Shown piece by piece: positions 21,404 to 23,622 of a stretch of 23,622 bases of DNA. Position numbers and translations under genes: made by a program. Position 1 is the stretch's first letter. The number at the start of each line of letters is the position of its first letter. The DNA comes from Arthrobacter sp. PM3 (GTDB lineage: Bacteria > Actinomycetota > Actinomycetes > Actinomycetales > Micrococcaceae): contig NZ_CP022314.1 in NCBI RefSeq assembly GCF_003352915.1, positions 2,375,052 to 2,398,673 on the forward strand. Reading direction: 5' to 3'. Below the pieces are notes generated by a model. The model had not been told where the DNA came from and did not search any database. It worked only from the letters and a program-made list of their open reading frames with translations.

Positions 21404-22165
21404 ATGCCCTTTTCCGACTACTCGACCGCACTCGTCACCGGCGCCTCAACAGGAATGGGCGCCGCGATCGCCGAGCGCCTGACCAAGCGCGGACTGACCG
21501 TGCACGCCGTCGCCCGCAACGAGGAACGGCTGAACGAACTCGCCGACCGCACCGGGGCCGTGCCCCACGTCCTCGACCTGACCGACACCACCGCCCTGAC
21601 GGCCGCCGTCGGAAGCCTCGAAGTTGACGTCCTCGTCAACTGCGCCGGAGTGTCCCGGCCCGGCAACATCCTGGACTCAAGCGAAAGCGACATCGACGAG
21701 CTTGTCGACGTCAACCTGCGCGGGCTGCTCCAGCTGACCCGCCTGGTCCTGCCCGGCATGGTCGAACGGGACCGGGGACACGTCGTCAACATCAGCTCGA
21801 TCGCCGGCCTCTACAACTTCTACGGCCACACCGTCTACCACGCCACCAAGGCCGCCGTGCACCAGATCTCCCGGCAGCTGCGCAACGACACCGTGGGCAA
21901 GCGGATCCGGGTCACCGAGATCTGCCCCGGCCGGGTCGAGACCGAAATCTTCGGACGCAACATGGGCGGCAGCCCCGAAGCCATGGCCGAGGCCTGGCAG
22001 ACATACTACGAAGGCTACGAGTCGCTCACCACGGACGACATCGTCAACGCCCTGGACTACGCCATCGAAACCCCGCGGCACGTGAATGTGGGCATGCTTG
22101 AGCTCATGCCAACCTTCCAGGTCCCGGGCGGACTGACCTTCGACCGCCGCGAACAGAGCAACTGA
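21404..22165 (+). CDS. Short-chain dehydrogenase/reductase (SDR, NAD(P)-dependent)
   Basis: A 253-residue classical SDR oxidoreductase. The coenzyme motif TGASTGMG (12-19), NCAGVSRPG, the catalytic Ser in NISSIAGLYNFYG and YHATK (Y145, K149) are all present, so it should be active on an alcohol or ketone. The substrate is not evident. It resembles the serine/3-hydroxyacid dehydrogenase-like SDRs (ends FDRREQSN). The start is ATG at 21404, with GGAG six bases upstream. It lies 74 bp after the transporter gene and 60 bp before the D-2-hydroxyacid dehydrogenase, on the same strand. Together they could interconvert a hydroxy acid and its oxo acid. Confidence 0.9.
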   Translation: MPFSDYSTALVTGASTGMGAAIAERLTKRGLTVHAVARNEERLNELADRTGAVPHVLDLTDTTALTAAVGSLEVDVLVNCAGVSRPGNILDSSESDIDELVDVNLRGLLQLTRLVLPGMVERDRGHVVNISSIAGLYNFYGHTVYHATKAAVHQISRQLRNDTVGKRIRVTEICPGRVETEIFGRNMGGSPEAMAEAWQTYYEGYESLTTDDIVNALDYAIETPRHVNVGMLELMPTFQVPGGLTFDRREQSN

Positions 22166-22225
22166 ACCCACCCCGCCCGAACCCCTTCCCCGAACCACAC
22201 CCCCGCGAACCCGTTAGGCCCCTCC

Positions 22226-23164
22226 ATGCAGTCAGTGCAGACCATCAGCTTCCCCGAACCCCAGCTCCTTGCCGCCCTTTCCCCGCTTCCCGGCGGACTC
22301 AGGGGAGTGGTGTGGGACATGAAGGAGGCGCCCGGCGAAGCCCACGGAAACATCGACGGCGTCATCCTGCCCTACATCGACGCCTCGGCCGTGCTGGGCT
22401 CACTGGCCCAGGTCAAGGACCTTAAATTCGTCCAGACGCAGTCCACCGGGTTCGACGGCGTCCCGGAGGCGGCCGGTCCGTCCGCGGCCGTGGCCAACGC
22501 CTCCGGCGTCCACGCCGCCGCCACCGCCGAACTCGCCGTGGGCCTGATCCTCGCCAAGCTGCGCGGGATCGACCAGGCCGTCCGCGACCAGCAGACGCAA
22601 GCCTGGGCACCGCAGCGCCGCCAGTCCCTCGCCGACCGGCGCGTCCTGCTCCTGGGCGTTGGCGGCATCGGACGGGAACTGGCCCGCCGGCTGGCACCGT
22701 TTGAAGTCACGCTCACCAGGGTCGGAAGCACGGCCCGCACCGACGACGACGGCCGCGTGCACTCGTCCAAGGACCTCATCGCGCTCGCGCGGGACCACGA
22801 CATCCTCGTCTCCGTCCTGCCGTTATCCGATTCGACCCACCACCTGGTCGGCGCCGACGTGCTCGCCGCCCTGCCCGACGGCGCCCTGGTGGTCAACGTG
22901 GGCCGGGGCGCGGTGGTGGACGCCGACGCCCTGACCCGGGAAGTGGTCTCCGGCCGGCTGCAGTGCGCCCTGGACGTGATGGACCCCGAGCCGCTGCCCA
23001 AGGGCCACCCGCTCTGGGGCACGGACAATGCGCTCATCACTCCGCACGTGGGCGGCAACGCGTCCGCCTTTGAGCCCAGGATCCTGAAGCTGCTGAAGCA
23101 GCAGCTCGCGGCACTGGCAGAAGGCCGCACCCCCGCGAACCTCGTCCAGCAGGGACGCATCTGA
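22226..23164 (+). CDS. D-isomer-specific 2-hydroxyacid dehydrogenase family protein
   Basis: A 312-residue NAD(P)-dependent oxidoreductase of the D-2-hydroxyacid dehydrogenase family, interconverting a 2-oxo acid and its D-hydroxy acid. It has the Rossmann motif GVGGIG (144-149) and the catalytic triad of the family: R227 in NVGRGAVVD, E255 in MDPEPLPKGHPLW and H274 in TPHVGG. The N-terminal substrate domain is short and begins directly with SVQTISFPEPQLL. No clear ribosome-binding sequence precedes ATG 22226, so the start is less sure than the rest. The stop overlaps the next gene's ATG by one base. The substrate is unknown; glyoxylate, hydroxypyruvate or phosphoglycerate-like acids are typical. 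Confidence 0.88.
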   Translation: MQSVQTISFPEPQLLAALSPLPGGLRGVVWDMKEAPGEAHGNIDGVILPYIDASAVLGSLAQVKDLKFVQTQSTGFDGVPEAAGPSAAVANASGVHAAATAELAVGLILAKLRGIDQAVRDQQTQAWAPQRRQSLADRRVLLLGVGGIGRELARRLAPFEVTLTRVGSTARTDDDGRVHSSKDLIALARDHDILVSVLPLSDSTHHLVGADVLAALPDGALVVNVGRGAVVDADALTREVVSGRLQCALDVMDPEPLPKGHPLWGTDNALITPHVGGNASAFEPRILKLLKQQLAALAEGRTPANLVQQGRI

Positions 23165-23622
23165 TGCCGGGAACAAGCAACGGACTTTTTGACTTGTCGG
23201 GCCGGGTGGCGTTGGTGACGGGGTCGAGCCGGGGGATCGGGAATGCGTTGGCGCGGGCCCTGGCGGATGCGGGGGCGACGGTGGTGCTGAACGGTGTGAA
23301 TGCGGAGCGGTTGAAGGCTGCGGAGGCGTTGATGGCCGCGGATTACCCGCCGGGGCGGGTGCACGGGTGCGCTTTTGATGTCACGGACGCGTCCGAGGCG
23401 GCCCGGGGCGTGGCGTGGGTCGAGGAGCACGTGGGTCCGCTGGAGGTGCTGGTGAACAATGCCGGGATCCAGCACCGGGTGCCGATGCTGGAGCTGGATG
23501 TGACGGACTGGGAGCGGGTGATCGCGACGGACCTGACGAGCGCGTTCCTGGTGGGCCGGGAAGCGGCCCGGCACATGATCGGGCGGGGGCACGGGAAGAT
23601 CATCAATATTTGTTCGGTGCAG
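23164..23622 (+). CDS. SDR, gluconate 5-dehydrogenase-like, 3' end cut by window
   Basis: The first 153 residues of an SDR, open to the window edge. MPGTSNGLFDLSGRVALVTG, SSRGIG (NAD(P) motif), VNNAGIQHRVPMLEL and GKIINICSVQ match the pattern of gluconate 5-dehydrogenase (IdnO/Gno), which reduces 5-keto-gluconate to gluconate. The catalytic Tyr-Lys lies beyond the window. The ATG at 23164 overlaps the preceding stop by one base, so the gene is translationally coupled. Codon choice differs sharply from its neighbours. It favours G-ending codons (about 16 GCG against 5 GCC, and 10 GGG against 3 GGC), whereas the genes before it favour C-ending ones. This suggests a separate origin. Confidence 0.85.
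   Translation, partial: MPGTSNGLFDLSGRVALVTGSSRGIGNALARALADAGATVVLNGVNAERLKAAEALMAADYPPGRVHGCAFDVTDASEAARGVAWVEEHVGPLEVLVNNAGIQHRVPMLELDVTDWERVIATDLTSAFLVGREAARHMIGRGHGKIINICSVQ

Noticed and set aside
19965..21431. 488-codon minus-strand frame opposite the MHS transporter
   Set aside because: Compositionally an antisense shadow (Gly/Asp/Glu-rich), and the transporter on the plus strand is clear.

Overview
The window looks like chromosomal DNA from a high-GC actinobacterium of the Arthrobacter/Pseudarthrobacter group (Micrococcales). The grounds are roughly 65% GC, C-ending codons, GTG starts, leaderless-type promoters, an actinobacterial PcrA with a long Gly/Pro-rich N-terminus, and a GTG-started sucC followed by sucD. 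This placement is by recognition and was not computed.

Layout. (1) 1-299: the 3' end of an IS3-family insertion sequence. (2) 300-2730: a divergent pair, a four-helix membrane protein (-) and an inositol-monophosphatase-family enzyme (+), flanked on both sides by a phased array of near-palindromic RRRCATGYYY decamers. The array spacing is mostly 29/32 bp, giving a 61-bp unit. (3) 2731-7663: pcrA, a terminator, then sucCD of the TCA cycle. (4) 7690-9277: a large hairpin between convergent genes, an ArsR regulator/SRPBCC protein operon with a perfect 13-bp inverted repeat upstream, and a hypothetical helix-turn-helix protein. (5) 9470-23622: a catabolic locus. It has a class I aminotransferase plus an RraA/HMG-aldolase-like protein, a 72-aa protein, a Nac-like LysR regulator, a PotDABC-like ABC importer, a divergent PxpABC-like (5-oxoprolinase-like) trio, an MHS-family symporter, an SDR, a D-2-hydroxyacid dehydrogenase, and the start of a gluconate-5-dehydrogenase-like SDR cut by the window edge.

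The main hidden structure is an apparent Nac-type regulon. Exact ATA-N9-TAT sites lie upstream of the aminotransferase operon (9470), the 72-aa gene (11952), the LysR/ABC region (12946) and the PxpA-like gene (17249). Each sits about 63-65 bp upstream of the start point predicted from a plausible -10. Two of these promoters also share a 12-mer (GTCTTTGTGTGA) at the same 32-bp offset from the site. The encoded LysR protein resembles enterobacterial Nac in its first 100 residues, and Nac recognises ATA-N9-TAT.

Working together, the locus could import a nitrogenous or organic-acid compound (ABC and MHS transporters), open a lactam or amide-like ring (Pxp-like complex), remove the amino group (aminotransferase) and split a 4-hydroxy-2-oxo acid to pyruvate (RraA-like aldolase). 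The Pxp-like proteins lack several residues conserved in true 5-oxoprolinases, so the substrate may not be 5-oxoproline. The pathway is inference. The family assignments and the site pattern are read directly.
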